A DNA stretch of 29,989 nucleotides from Isohypsibius dastychi. Its lineage: Eukaryota > Tardigrada > Eutardigrada > Parachela > Isohypsibiidae. The stretch covers positions 1-29,989 of the forward strand of contig JAQIWT010000177.1 of NCBI GenBank assembly GCA_034696485.1. The letters are read 5' to 3'. The notes under the pieces were generated by a model. That model was not told where the DNA came from. It worked only from the letters and a program-made list of their open reading frames with translations, and searched no databases. The position numbers were made by a program, and so were the translations under genes. Below are positions 10,500-20,550 of this stretch, one piece after another; the first letter of the stretch is position 1; each line of letters starts with the position of its first letter.

Positions 10500-11230
10500 C
10501 GTCGTTATATCTGATTTGAACAACTACAAAAATAAACAATGGTGAAGACAGAGGGCAGACTATCGTCATGTGTTATCAGCCTCAGACATAAAAGTTAGTA
10601 GCTTTATCGAAAACTGATGATGTGTCCCAGATATTACGAACACACGTGAAACATACTCCTAGTTGCCTTGCTGTTAAAAGGCAATCGAGAAGCCAGCAAA
10701 TGGAAGCAGCGGTGATTGAAACTCGGTGATGCCCGAAGACCTGCGCGGAATAACCTCAAATCAAACCAGAGCAAATCCGCGCAAGATACGTAAATTGGTT
10801 TGGATTTCACATGTGTTCACGATACCAAATACCAATAGTGGTTTACTCTATCCTCGCGCGTAACTGACACAATCAAATTTGATGGACTGTGTTAAATCAA
10901 TACGAAGTCAAATTTGATTGTGCCAGGTACGCGTGAGGATAGAGTACTTATAAACAATGTAAAGGCAGCAGGAAATGTAATTCAGGTCATAATGAAAGTG
11001 AGTGAGCGAAAACCTCGTAAAATACCCGGATAGATGAGTAAATTCTAAAGCGAACAGAGCAAAAACATGTAGTGCGGGATTTTCCAGGCAGATACTGGGT
11101 CCTATTGGATGGAGCACCTCCTGACCAACGGCGTACTCAAATTCACTCTACATTAATTCTTTATGTACTCGATCTTAGGAAAACCAAGAAGTTGTCTTGC
11201 ACAAATATCAACACAGTCCACCCAACAATC
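10500..11230. other. Intergenic region between the two PGRP genes
   Basis: Holds the upstream region of the PGRP-kinase and the downstream flank of the secreted PGRP, plus the fold-back hairpin at 10844-10946. No convincing coding exon was seen on either strand. Confidence 0.4.
10844..10946. repeat. Near-perfect fold-back hairpin, TA-flanked (MITE or pre-miRNA-like)
   Basis: Arms 10844-10882 and 10908-10946 are 39 bases each, inverted, with three differences (one of them G:U in RNA), and are separated by a 25-base loop. Both ends read TA next to CTCTATCCTC, which fits the TA target site of Tc1/mariner-type fold-back MITEs. The stem and loop lengths also suit a microRNA precursor. Confidence 0.75.
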
Positions 11231-11238
11231 GAAACTTA

Positions 11239-11244
11239 TTTATT
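11239..11244 (-). terminator. Poly(A) signal of the secreted PGRP gene
   Basis: TTTATT on the + strand reads AATAAA on the coding strand, about 145 bases beyond the stop at 11389. Confidence 0.4.
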
Positions 11245-11388
11245 GCAGGAACTGAAATACAATTGGTTTATAATAGCATGTCTTTCTCAAACATCGGGCA
11301 TAACAAAAACACATCGCTATCTTTGGCCCAACGGGCTCTCCATTCTGACCGTTTCATAAAAGAAAATAATCTGTTCTGGTACTCCTTT

Positions 11389-12039
11389 TTACACGAATGA
11401 TAACAGGGATTCAACCAGATGGTTTACATATCGGCTCTCTACAGTATAACTACTGGTGAGATGTCCAAGTGAGACTCCACATTCCAACAGATTTTTAGCT
11501 GCTCGGATGGCAACTGTTGGCGGAACGTTGACTGCAAGAAAAATCGAAACTTTCTAATAAAATAATGAAAATAAATCGGCTCCACATACCGGTATTCTCG
11601 CCATAATAACCGATGAATGCAATCCCATAACCACGCGAATTGTGTTCAACACTGAACGCACCACGATTCAGCCATCCGCGTCCTTCGTAAACATTTCCGT
11701 CTTCACTGATCAAGAAACTGGAATACGAAGACATTGTGATTATTATCCGGCAGGGTGAACAGGATGTTTGGCTTACTTGTAGCCGATATCGTCCCAGCCT
11801 TCGCCCACATGATAACTCTGGATGTTCCGCACTCGTGCAGCGCATTTGTCGCTTGTCGAACAAGGTGGAGTGTCAGTATGAAGAAAGACAGCAGTTGCAA
11901 CCGGTCTGTTCAATGGGGTGACTTGCTTGGGTGGCAAAGCACCCCAGCTTGATCGTGGCACAATATTCGGGCAGTTCGCCGCGCTTGCTGTAAGCAAAAC
12001 ACAAGAGGTCATCATCAGACTGACAACGATCGACGCCAT
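11389..12039 (-). CDS. Secreted short peptidoglycan recognition protein
   Basis: Exons 12039-11777, 11717-11590 and 11531-11389 join in phase to 177 residues plus stop. Residues 1-20 form a signal peptide ending TASA. PGRP motifs follow in order: CPNIVPRSSW, AVFLHTD (His54), Cys60/Cys66, DDIGYNFLISEDGNVYEGRGW, RGYGIAFIGYY and AAKNLLECG. The C-terminus (SSYTVESRYVNHLVESLLSFV region) lacks the G-H-R-x5-T-x-C-P-G segment that carries two of the three zinc ligands of amidase PGRPs, so it should bind but not cleave peptidoglycan. Intron positions and phases equal those of the PGRP part of the neighbouring PGRP-kinase, and the middle exon is 128 bases in both, so the two are tandem duplicates. It acts outside the cell; it could be an effector, decoy or co-receptor for the kinase (inference). 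Confidence 0.92.
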
Positions 12040-12100
12040 TCCGAAGTAAATTCAAAACTGCATGCGTTTCCGAAGAAGAGAATTTTCACTTGAATGCTGC

Positions 12101-12108
12101 GTTATATA
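12101..12108 (-). promoter_or_regulatory. TATA box of the secreted PGRP gene
   Basis: TATATAAC on the coding strand, about 62 bases before the ATG at 12039, implying a short leader of roughly 35-40 bases. The shared 15-bp element lies about 30 bases further upstream. Confidence 0.55.
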
Positions 12109-12136
12109 CTTGACGCAACGCCGTCGCAGTTGTTAT

Positions 12137-12151
12137 TTGAACAACAAGATA
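12137..12151 (-). promoter_or_regulatory. 15-bp element shared with the PGRP-kinase upstream region
   Basis: Identical copy of the 15-mer at 10372-10386, in the same orientation to its gene and just upstream of the TATA box. Confidence 0.5.
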
Positions 12152-13555
12152 CCCAAAAGGATGGGTTGCGCCGCAGCTGATAAACATGGGCTAGATTGAG
12201 AAACATCCACCACGAAGTATGAACGATCACGACATCGTGATCAAATATAATAAATCGCATTCTCACAAAGAGAAAATTATGAGTCAGGAAGAATGTGTCC
12301 AAACAACGTCTCCTCCGATTCGGTGTGTTATCATGCAACAAGCCAGTGTTATGAACAAAGCTGCCCCGTAATAATTGTATTGCGTTCTGACAAATCTAAA
12401 CCACAGTTTGGCTTCCCTGACTTTGATTTCGAACAGGTAGTGGTACTAAAACCTTCTAAATAGTTTGGAGTTTCTATAGCAAGGGGATAGGGGTCGCGAA
12501 ACTTCACCTCACTTCACCACAGGATCGCTTCACCACTTTGTTCAATAAACTTCGCAAAACGATCAAATTCCAGAGCCAGCATAACCGTTTTCGCCAAGTA
12601 AATACTGTAAGTCATCAGGAACGAAAAAACGACCCATGCCATTCACCTTCACTCATACGCCCGCAACCATTCACTCATTCACCCACATCCATGCGCCCAC
12701 ACGTGGTTGTGGGCGTATGGAGTTTATACTATCACACTTTGTCCGCTGTATACTTCATACTTTTCCGTCGTCGGTTAGGGCCCTCTGTTGTGTGTTTATA
12801 AGTCCCACAAAGAGATTGAGGGAACAACAAGCATCAAGTTCGTGAAGTTTAATACTGAGGTGGCTCAATCCATTTCTGACCTTTGCTTCCTCAATCAGTT
12901 CATCGCTCGTTAGATTTCGTGCTCTGCTTACGCTGCCTTACAGCAGGCTATTTATTAGGCGGCTGTCTATTTTCCCGTTTTCTTTTCTGACCTTTCATAC
13001 TTCTTTCTTTTCACAAGCCATCCAGCGGACTGCGTTTTCTCTAACTTCATTTTTACTTCACTGGAGTTAAATAGAACGTACGCAGTTCAATTTCCTTCGC
13101 CACGTTTTGGTTGAAGTCTTTCGATCAACCTCGTCTCAATGGCCAGGCTCGCGAATCCCCACAAATATTCGACACATCCTCTTCCATGATTGAATTCCCG
13201 AAGAAGTTTTTCGACTTAGCCGTCCATAACTTGACATTGTTTGACGGCTAAAAAACGATTTTTCAGTCGTCGGACCATGTCAAGTTAGGAGCTTATCGAG
13301 TCTTCTTAATCCATCAGTGTATACCGGAGCACTCTGCAGTCTCAACAACGTAAACCCGATCCGACGCGCAAAGATACTCAAAGAACATGACCAGTCCGAA
13401 GCTAAATTTCACGTATACCAGACCTTGCAAGGTTCTCTGCTGCATGCAACGACACTTGTAGCCAGTGCTGTTTTAGCACCCAAAAAGTTTCAGGGACGAT
13501 TATTTTTTAAGGATTTGTACAAAACTTTTAAGAGCTCCAAAAACGCTCGCGTCAA
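12152..13555. other. Intergenic region with a small hairpin, no recognised gene
   Basis: No family is recognised in any frame. A small inverted repeat, CCATGCGCCCACA and TGTGGGCGTATGG around a 6-base loop, lies at about 12689-12720 next to CATTCAC-rich simple sequence (12640-12690). The rest is unremarkable A/T-rich sequence. Confidence 0.4.
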
Positions 13556-15289
13556 ACTTGTCCGGGTGCCGGCGGACATTCCTGACGGGCAAAGTTGTCC
13601 GCTTTTCGGCAAGGTTGTCCGCATCTGGGAAAGAGTGACTTTGTGCAGCGATATTGAACAATCTTACAAAGTGTTACTGTCATTGAATCCACCAAAAACT
13701 TGGATTCCGGATGTATTCATTACAAAATTTCTGATTTGTGAACAATTTTTGTTCACATTAATGCTGAAATGCAAAGCAATAATCGATCAGACGGAAAAAA
13801 ATTGGTTTCAGATCATATTGCCACCACATAAAAAACGATGGTGATTTCCCATTTGGGAAAATAATCACAGTAGTTTTGCCATAATTCAGTCAGTTTGGCA
13901 TGCATGGGAAGCAAGCCAGTTTCCAGCCTGGAGTTGGACTGAAATGTCAGACAAGTACATAATCAATCGTTATTTTGCACGAATCAAGTCAACATGTGAA
14001 AAACCAAATACTGTCGGCAACATCAAAGAACTCAGTATAACCCAGCTTTGTTGCTCATTTAACCTTAAATAGCATTCCATCATTTCGTCAGAACCGCAAT
14101 CATTATCGCATTATCGCAACCTTCATGCGAGCTATAATGTAAAACTTCATGACAGTCGAAAAACTGAAGCCCGGACATCCCTGCCGAAGGCCGAAAATGC
14201 CTTCTGTAATACGGACAAACATGATTATCTGTGTTCCACCCCACCAGGACCAAAGTTGTAGCCCGCAAAAATATTCACCTGCGTTCCAGCTGGTACCCAA
14301 GTTATCGTTGTTGGAGTCACCCGGAAAAATTTCCCTCGTTATTTCCTGCTCGATTTGCTGAGAGGAAAATCAAAAACCCCGAAATTACGCAGTGTCACCC
14401 GCATCCCAGTTACCGAGGTAAGCTTTGTTTGAATTTCTCTTGTGAAGTTTGAAAGAGACATGCAGTTGATTGTGATGAAGAACTTGTGACACATTGCGAT
14501 GCAGGGAAATATTTCTGAGGGCTACAACTTTGGCCCTGGTAAGGTGGAACACATATAATCCTGTTTGTCCGTATTACAGAAGCCATTTCCAGCCTTCGGC
14601 AAGGACATCCGGATTTCGGCAGGGATGTTTGGTTTTCGACAGGGATGTCCGGGCTTCTCTTTTGTTGAAAATTTGATTTTTTTTGGCTGTCATAAGTTTT
14701 GAAATCAACAGCTCGCACGAGGACGGTGATATAGGTTTGACTGAATTGATGGAATGCTATTGAAATTCAAGCGAGCAACAGCGCTAGGTGTGACTGAGTG
14801 TTTTGATGTTGCCCACAGTGTTGCGGCTTGCACATGGTTTGGATTTGTGCATTCGTGAAGCATTACGTTTGATAAATGTATTTCTGACCTTTCAGTCTAA
14901 ATCCAGGCTGGAAACTGGTTTTGTTTCCCATGAAAGCCGTACTGAATAAATAAAGGCACAAATGTTGTAATTATTTTTCCGAATGGAGAATACTATGGTT
15001 TCTATTTTTAGTGTGGTGGCAGTATCAACCATGACCAAATTTTCCCCCTCTGATTGATTATTACTGCTCGGTTCGCAGATCAACATAAATGTGAATAGAA
15101 ATCGGAGAAAATTCGGAGAGGTTACCCTCCGCAATGCAAGCGTTTGATGAAGTAGTGAAAATATCATTTAAGCATGGTTGGGCATCAATAATGCGGACAA
15201 CTTTGCCGAAAAGCGGACATTCTTGCCAGAAAGCGGACAACTTTGCCCGTCAGGAATGTCCGCCGGCACCCGGACACCCGGACAACCTT
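13556..15289. mobile_element. Degenerate fold-back element, long inverted repeats of about 0.75-0.8 kb
   Basis: The left arm (about 13556-14310) and right arm (about 14475-15289) are inverted copies. Examples: CCGGGTGCCGGCGGACATTC at 13562 matches the complement near 15262; CAGTTTCCAGCCTGGA near 13918 matches TCCAGGCTGGAAACTG near 14903; CTGTAATACGGACAAACA near 14204 matches its complement near 14561. The arms have diverged by eye by perhaps 20-30 per cent, so the element is old. It carries no transposase-like frame. Both arms contain 20-base tandem units such as GCGGACAACTTTGCCGAAAA (three at 15193-15252), resembling the subterminal repeats of Foldback-type transposons. Target duplications were not identified. 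Confidence 0.75.
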
Positions 15290-16352
15290 GATGGCTACCG
15301 ACGCTCACACTACCATTTGATAATTCGGAGCATTTCGATTTTCCACGAATCTGAAATTGAGGATGTGATGAAGTACCTTCTCTTCAACTCAAACGGTAAG
15401 GCCCTTTCATGGTAACCACTCCTGCGGATTCTCGTGACCTTAGAAAACTTAATGGCATGGCTCGATGCTTTCTCTTTATCAGAAAAACTACCGACATTAC
15501 CTTCGTACCAGCCCTGGTCATGACCTTTGTTTGCCAGGTGACTGCAGCGTTTGGTTATTCTGGTCAACTCTTCCCAGTTCATAATCAAGCGAATCGCATC
15601 ATTTTCAGCCTGTTGCTTACCAAAATTTTCTTCTAATCCAACTTCCGGAGACCGCAAGTGAGAAGATTTTAGGAGTGTTTCACCCATTATACCGAGAATT
15701 TACCTCTCGTTTGGACCAGCCCAGTTACACAAGATGGCGACAGATGATGGGTACAGCGTAGTATGGGTTACAAAGTTCAAGTTTCGAATTTAAGGAACAC
15801 AAAAAAGGTCACTGAACCTATGTTGACTTATTACGATTCCGTGCCCTATGATGAGTCTCGAAGTGTTTTGAATTGGACTATATGTCAGCAGTGACAAACA
15901 AAAAAGTCTGTGAAATCCCGAGTAACAACGTCGATGTGGTTGATCAAACAAATCCGATTTTAGGTGAGTTTTCGAAACTGCGATGCAAAAATGTGCGAAT
16001 CTCTTAAACACTCCAAGAACCAGACTGCCGATTATTAATCTGAAAAGTCTGACCTTAGATGTCATTTCATCATAGACCGGAAGGTTGCATTACGTAATAT
16101 AAAAGATGAGAAAAATGCCGAAACAACAGAACCACTCTGCGTGTTGAACCTCCACGGCGTTGTGATGTCGGCGGTCAATTGTACTCGATTGTCGAATTAG
16201 AATGCTTCGCAGGATGTCCACCAATTCATTCTTATCTACCGGCAGCAGCGTGCACGTAAAAGGCCACGTTTTTGTTCGAGATTCAACCTATTTGATTTTC
16301 TATCTAAGAAACAACGATTTTCTTTACGATTTTCCCGACGATTTTCTCGCAA
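15290..16352. other. Intergenic region upstream of the GPCR gene
   Basis: No recognisable gene. The open frames at 15310-15687 (-) and 16202-16468 (+) lack family motifs; the second overlaps the GPCR start in another frame. It probably includes the GPCR promoter and 5' leader. Confidence 0.4.
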
Positions 16353-17411
16353 ATGGTTATGTCTTTAAACCGTACCTCGAACATTTTGTCAAATCAATCC
16401 CTCATTTTTCCTCGGAAAGAAGTGGACATCTGGTTTGGGGTAACTATAGCTATCACGTACTCCAGTAGTCTGTTATTTATCCTCTTCATCTACATTCTTT
16501 GCCGTGACAAGAAACTTCATCGAGGGTCAGGTGCACTCATTCTCAACTACATCCTCACCGAATTCGTTCTGCTGACAGTTCTCTTCCCGATCAACATCCT
16601 CTCTGGATATCTGTCCACTCTGGGAACTGACTCCCATATCAACTGTCCAATCTACCGCATTTTCCTTCATATTGCACGAACAGCCGGTTGTTACCAATCT
16701 GTCACCTTGGCTCTTGACCGTTCGATGGCAATTTACTTTCCGCATAAATACAAAGTTTGGGCGAGAAAGCAGATCATCATAACGATGATTGCTGGAACCT
16801 GGCTCCTTGGGTTCATCATTGGTTTTGTACCATATTTTGGTTATGGAGCAATTTACTCACGTGACGGCTTGGGAATCGGGGACTGCGCCGTGACCAAAGT
16901 GTATAACCGCTTCGTCTATAACCTCCATATTGCGCTCATGTTGAACGTTCCGATTGCCATCACTGGAACGCTGTACTTCTTCATCCTCAACTGGATGGTT
17001 TTACACAGACTTGGCTGCATAAACAATTCTGTTTCTGTGAATAACGCGACTCAGCGGTTGTCGCAACGAAGGATGTGGTCGGTCATAACACTGTTTGTAT
17101 GTTTTGTCTGGTATTGCTTTTGCTATTTCCCACCGGCGTTGATTAATGCGTACTTTCGATCTGCCTGGCTGAATGTAGAAATCAACCTGTGGTCACGCAC
17201 CCTGGCGCCGCTGGGGTATGCCGCAAACCCGGTAATATACGGCCTGTCGCTATTTGAATACCGCTCTCTGATTAGATTTGTCTGTTACGTAGATAATCTT
17301 CCTGCTTTTGAACCAAGACTATCGACGGAAGCTTCGGGAAATGCTCGGTGCCTTTTTGCCAGGAATGCATTCAAATTCATCAGCCCCACCATCTGCACCA
17401 ACCTGAATTGA
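16353..17411 (+). CDS. Rhodopsin-like (class A) GPCR, single exon, orphan
   Basis: One frame of 352 residues without introns. The short N-terminus has N-glycosylation sites (NRT, NQS). Seven hydrophobic segments start with FGVTIAITYSSSLLFILFIYIL. Cys98 before TM3 and a Cys in loop 2 (GDCAV) can form the usual disulfide. The TM3 end reads LDRSMAIYFPHKY, so the DRY motif is DRS; TM4 has the conserved Trp (GTWLLG); TM7 ends NPVIYGLSLFEYR, a good NPxxY followed by helix 8. TM2 has LTE where LxxxD is usual, and the TM1 Asn is absent. The ligand cannot be told; the general look is of invertebrate peptide-receptor-like orphans. The lack of introns among intron-rich neighbours suggests descent from a retrocopy or an intronless expansion. 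An earlier in-frame ATG is not evident. Confidence 0.9.
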   Translation: MVMSLNRTSNILSNQSLIFPRKEVDIWFGVTIAITYSSSLLFILFIYILCRDKKLHRGSGALILNYILTEFVLLTVLFPINILSGYLSTLGTDSHINCPIYRIFLHIARTAGCYQSVTLALDRSMAIYFPHKYKVWARKQIIITMIAGTWLLGFIIGFVPYFGYGAIYSRDGLGIGDCAVTKVYNRFVYNLHIALMLNVPIAITGTLYFFILNWMVLHRLGCINNSVSVNNATQRLSQRRMWSVITLFVCFVWYCFCYFPPALINAYFRSAWLNVEINLWSRTLAPLGYAANPVIYGLSLFEYRSLIRFVCYVDNLPAFEPRLSTEASGNARCLFARNAFKFISPTICTNLN

Positions 17412-17567
17412 CTTTCCCCCTTTATCACTACCGTGTTTTAGTACATATAATGAGTTTTGTTTTTATCACATGTTTGCTGTCATATACAGCATAGAAACGA
17501 AGTAGAAACTGTAGAAACTGTAGAAACGAAGATCTATCGGAATCTCTAAGACCTTGGACACCTAAGG

Positions 17568-17573
17568 AATAAA
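17568..17573 (+). terminator. Poly(A) signal of the GPCR gene
   Basis: AATAAA about 155 bases after the GPCR stop codon, on the same strand. Confidence 0.5.
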
Positions 17574-17628
17574 GATATGAGCAGACCATTTTCTAGATGG
17601 TGAACTCTTCAAAAACACGCATTTTCGT

Positions 17629-17876
17629 CACATCACCAGAGGCTTGTTCGAGCTGTTGGAGGGTGTATATTTTATATACACCACTGCTTTTCTCGACTTC
17701 TATGAGTCGAAAAAAAATGTGGGTATTATTTTCTTGTTCAGTTTTTTTTCTAATTCGAGGCGTTCACTCAGGGGGCAACATTTCTCAGCCCCCCAAGGGG
17801 GCACCGCAGGGGGGGGGGGGGGGGGCAGCCAATCCGAAAAACCCTCCAACAGCTCGAACGAGCCTCTGCACATCAC
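17629..17876. mobile_element. hAT-type MITE with 8-bp target-site duplication
   Basis: The element at 17637-17868 (232 bp) starts CAGAGGCTTGTTCGAGCTG and ends with the inverted copy CAGCTCGAACGAGCCTCTG; the inverted repeats extend to about 27 bases with one mismatch. It is flanked on both sides by CACATCAC (17629-17636 and 17869-17876), an 8-bp direct repeat. An 8-bp duplication and termini beginning CAG are hallmarks of the hAT superfamily. There is no transposase, so it is non-autonomous. Inside are a palindrome, GTGTATATTTTATATACAC at about 17664-17682, and a run of 17 G at 17809-17825. Confidence 0.9.
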
Positions 17877-18381
17877 CGATCCAAAAACTGCAATAACAGA
17901 GAACAATTCACAGTATATAGTTTTCATGTGAATACAAAACAACTGTACCTTGAAATCAGATGATCTTAACTCCCTGGGTGTACTCTGTATAATCATCTTT
18001 TGTAAAAGTGTCGCAGAAAGTTCCCGCGGAACATGGTTAAAAGGAGATCTTTCGATCAGTTCGATAGTAGTAAACGGTGCAAGTTTTTAGCAGCTGTGTA
18101 TCCGGAACCCCTCTTCGATCCCGAGGAACACTTGTTTGTCACCAAAGGGAATATTCAAATTCTGAAAAATTGTTATCAATTGTGGACGATCGTTTTTCTT
18201 AGGATACAATGAGCACTCATTGCTGAGATAGTATGCCTGGTTAGGACAGTCTCGATTCTGTGGAATTAAAATCCTGCGTACAAATTGGAAAATAAAGTTT
18301 GTGGACATCGAGAGATCGAATTACTAAGAGAGCCCACTTCGGATTTCGCTCTCGGCGCTGCGGTGGGGTTAGCGGATCGTT
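17877..18381. other. Intergenic region after the cyclase-less receptor gene
   Basis: Between the MITE and the stop of the minus-strand receptor. The minus-strand frame at 18087-18308 has no kinase-homology or cyclase motif, which supports the view that the receptor ends at its short tail. Confidence 0.4.
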
Positions 18382-20550
18382 TCAGTCATACAATAGCATA
18401 TTTGCGGGAAGCAGCCAGTCGGCACTCCATAATAACCTGAAAATTAAAAATATCTGACCGAGCGAATCTAGACTTGCTCCGGTTAGGGAACGCACCTTAT
18501 TACAGCATAGATCGAGAGAGCCGCGACAACCAGAGTTGAGAACGTAACGCCCGTAGCTATCGTGATTGTCGTTACTTGGGGCCCTGAAATCACACTTTCA
18601 AGGTTACCAACCGGCAGAACTTCAATTCTGAACATCAGAGCATACAAAACTTACTAGACTGACAGACGGGATTTTGCCCATCATATCCACACAATGGCTC
18701 GTCAGGCGGTGGCCAGATCTTACCGTGCCAGTTAGTCATTGGCTCCACAAACCGTGTTTCCAGAGTGTCACCTCTTTGCACCATAAATACCTGCATTGTC
18801 AACGGTAACCGGTAACTTCATGGAAAAATATTAGGCTTACAAACTGTGAACCATCTTCGTGGAATGAATCAACAGCTAAATTTCTTCTTCTTTCCCCGAG
18901 ATTGTCAATGTATACATCGCCAGTCTCGGTTCTCCAAGTTTTGTTGAAGAATGCAGTTGCCAACAGTCGCCCATCGTTGTGACTCTTACTAACGTTTTCC
19001 GCCAGTAGGACCTACATTTCCGAAGGGTGTAATTGTGGTATCGAACAGGTTTTGTCGGAACTGACAGTCACCTGAGCAAGAATCTCTATGCTCTCGTAAC
19101 ACCCAACCGTGTAATCAAACTGAAACATACGAGCATCGGATATCACACCTTCGGCAGTCACAGGGGAAATGTGTGGTGAACCTACAATGCCATTGCCAGA
19201 GTATGTCAAGTTGTATTGGGATAACGACCGGTTGCGCATTTCAGCAGCTAAGGCTTTTCGATTTTTCATCAACTCTGACGTTTCTGTCTTTTGTGGGCGC
19301 ATCACAAACAGCGAACGATACGCCCGCTTGGCAATCTGTAGAACAAAACTAAGTACAAAACAATTTAATTATGACTGGCAAATATTTGATACCAACCTGA
19401 TCCCATTGATCCGACCTTGACCAGTTGAAGCTGCCGTACTGTACTGGGAGGCCTGGGCCAGGGTAAAAAGCCAGGAAAATCTACCAAAGGATGGCTCTGA
19501 TGAAGAATGAACCCTGAAAGTCCAGATTCTCTTACGTGGTCTCCGTTGATCATATTCATTTGTGCCGCATTGATCTAGGATACTAATTCTCATTTGTGTG
19601 TTCCTGAAAGACCCCGGATTTCGTCGTGAACTTACCATAATATTTCTGAGGGTGTCGCCATGTCCAAAAAATGCCAGCACTACAGTTCGTTCAAGTGCAT
19701 AAGCAAACGCGCCACGATAATGTAAAGACATATTCTTTACCTCGGCTTGAGATCTGGAACTCGTTCAAAAGCTCGAAGAAGTTCTTTTGTATCCGTCCAT
19801 TGATTTCACGAATGTGCTTCCTTCTGCCTGGAATATCTTCCAATGCGACTCTCGCAATATAACAAAACAGCGGCGCATAGCCATCATCGCAAACAAAAAA
19901 CACTGTTGACCATTTGTGAATACTCAGAACACTTTTGAGAAGATCCACATTAGATGAGAAACTGATAACTGCAGTCGTCACCCAGGTTGGTGCCAGACTG
20001 CGATCTCGTGTTGTGACGTCAGATCCCATTCTACAAAATGAGTCCTTGGTTGGTCCGTACGGCATATTGCTATTTGCCTGAACGGCTGCTTACGTTGTCA
20101 TGTACAAGAGGTTCCACATTGCCGCCAGTTTATTCACAGAATTGTATTCACCACAGCCTGAACAAAATGTTTTACAAATGGTTTTAAACTTTGCGATCTG
20201 GGAAGCCCGACTACTAACTCACCCGGGTTGATGATGACCGAAATCGTGTTGTTGTCAATTGATTTCTCTCGATAATACCACCGAGCCATCATATCGTCCG
20301 CGATATCCATTAGCAATATGCAGTCAGTTGCGTTCCGAAAGCTGATTGATACGTTCAGATGACTTTTGTACTTCTCGTTCATTTGCTCCACAGCAATCTC
20401 AAACAGCGGCTTGGTATAGAGAAATGACGTAATGCTGCGTGGATGAAATGTTCCCAGTGACACAATGTCTACTTTCAAGATGGCTGTAGATTGATGAGTG
20501 AAGATCACGATCAGGCAAAACGGTAGGATGCACATGAGCGTGATTGCCAT
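18382..20550 (-). CDS. ANF/natriuretic-peptide-receptor-like protein lacking kinase and cyclase domains
   Basis: Starts at 20550 with a signal peptide, then a periplasmic-binding-protein-like ligand domain: LKVDIVSLGTFHP, NPGCGEYNSVNKLAAMWNLL across the first splice (20550-20223 to 20157-20094), and CYESIEIL near 19090. The exon starting at 18998 has LATAFFNKTWRTETGDVYID, and the last ectodomain exon has KIWPPPDEPLCGYDGQNPVC, the Trp-Pro...Pro-Asp-x-Pro-x-Cys-Gly signature that precedes the TM in receptor guanylyl cyclases. The TM exon begins at 18583 (TITIATGVTFSTLVVAALSIY). The next exon (from 18436) meets a stop within 15-20 residues in either possible frame (stop at 18386 or 18382), and no kinase or cyclase motif follows. 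It therefore looks like a clearance or decoy receptor, similar in plan to vertebrate NPR-C. Middle exons between 19012 and 19740 are only partly resolved. Confidence 0.82.

Noticed and set aside
11072-11359. 95-codon plus-strand frame downstream of the secreted PGRP
   Set aside because: No motif, low-complexity look, and it covers the probable 3' untranslated region of the PGRP gene.
13317-13844. 175-codon plus-strand frame that looks like a gene by length
   Set aside because: More than half lies inside the left arm of the fold-back element and no family motif is seen; the inverted arm does not keep the frame.
15310-15687. 125-codon minus-strand frame
   Set aside because: No recognisable domain, no promoter or splice evidence, next to a decayed repeat.
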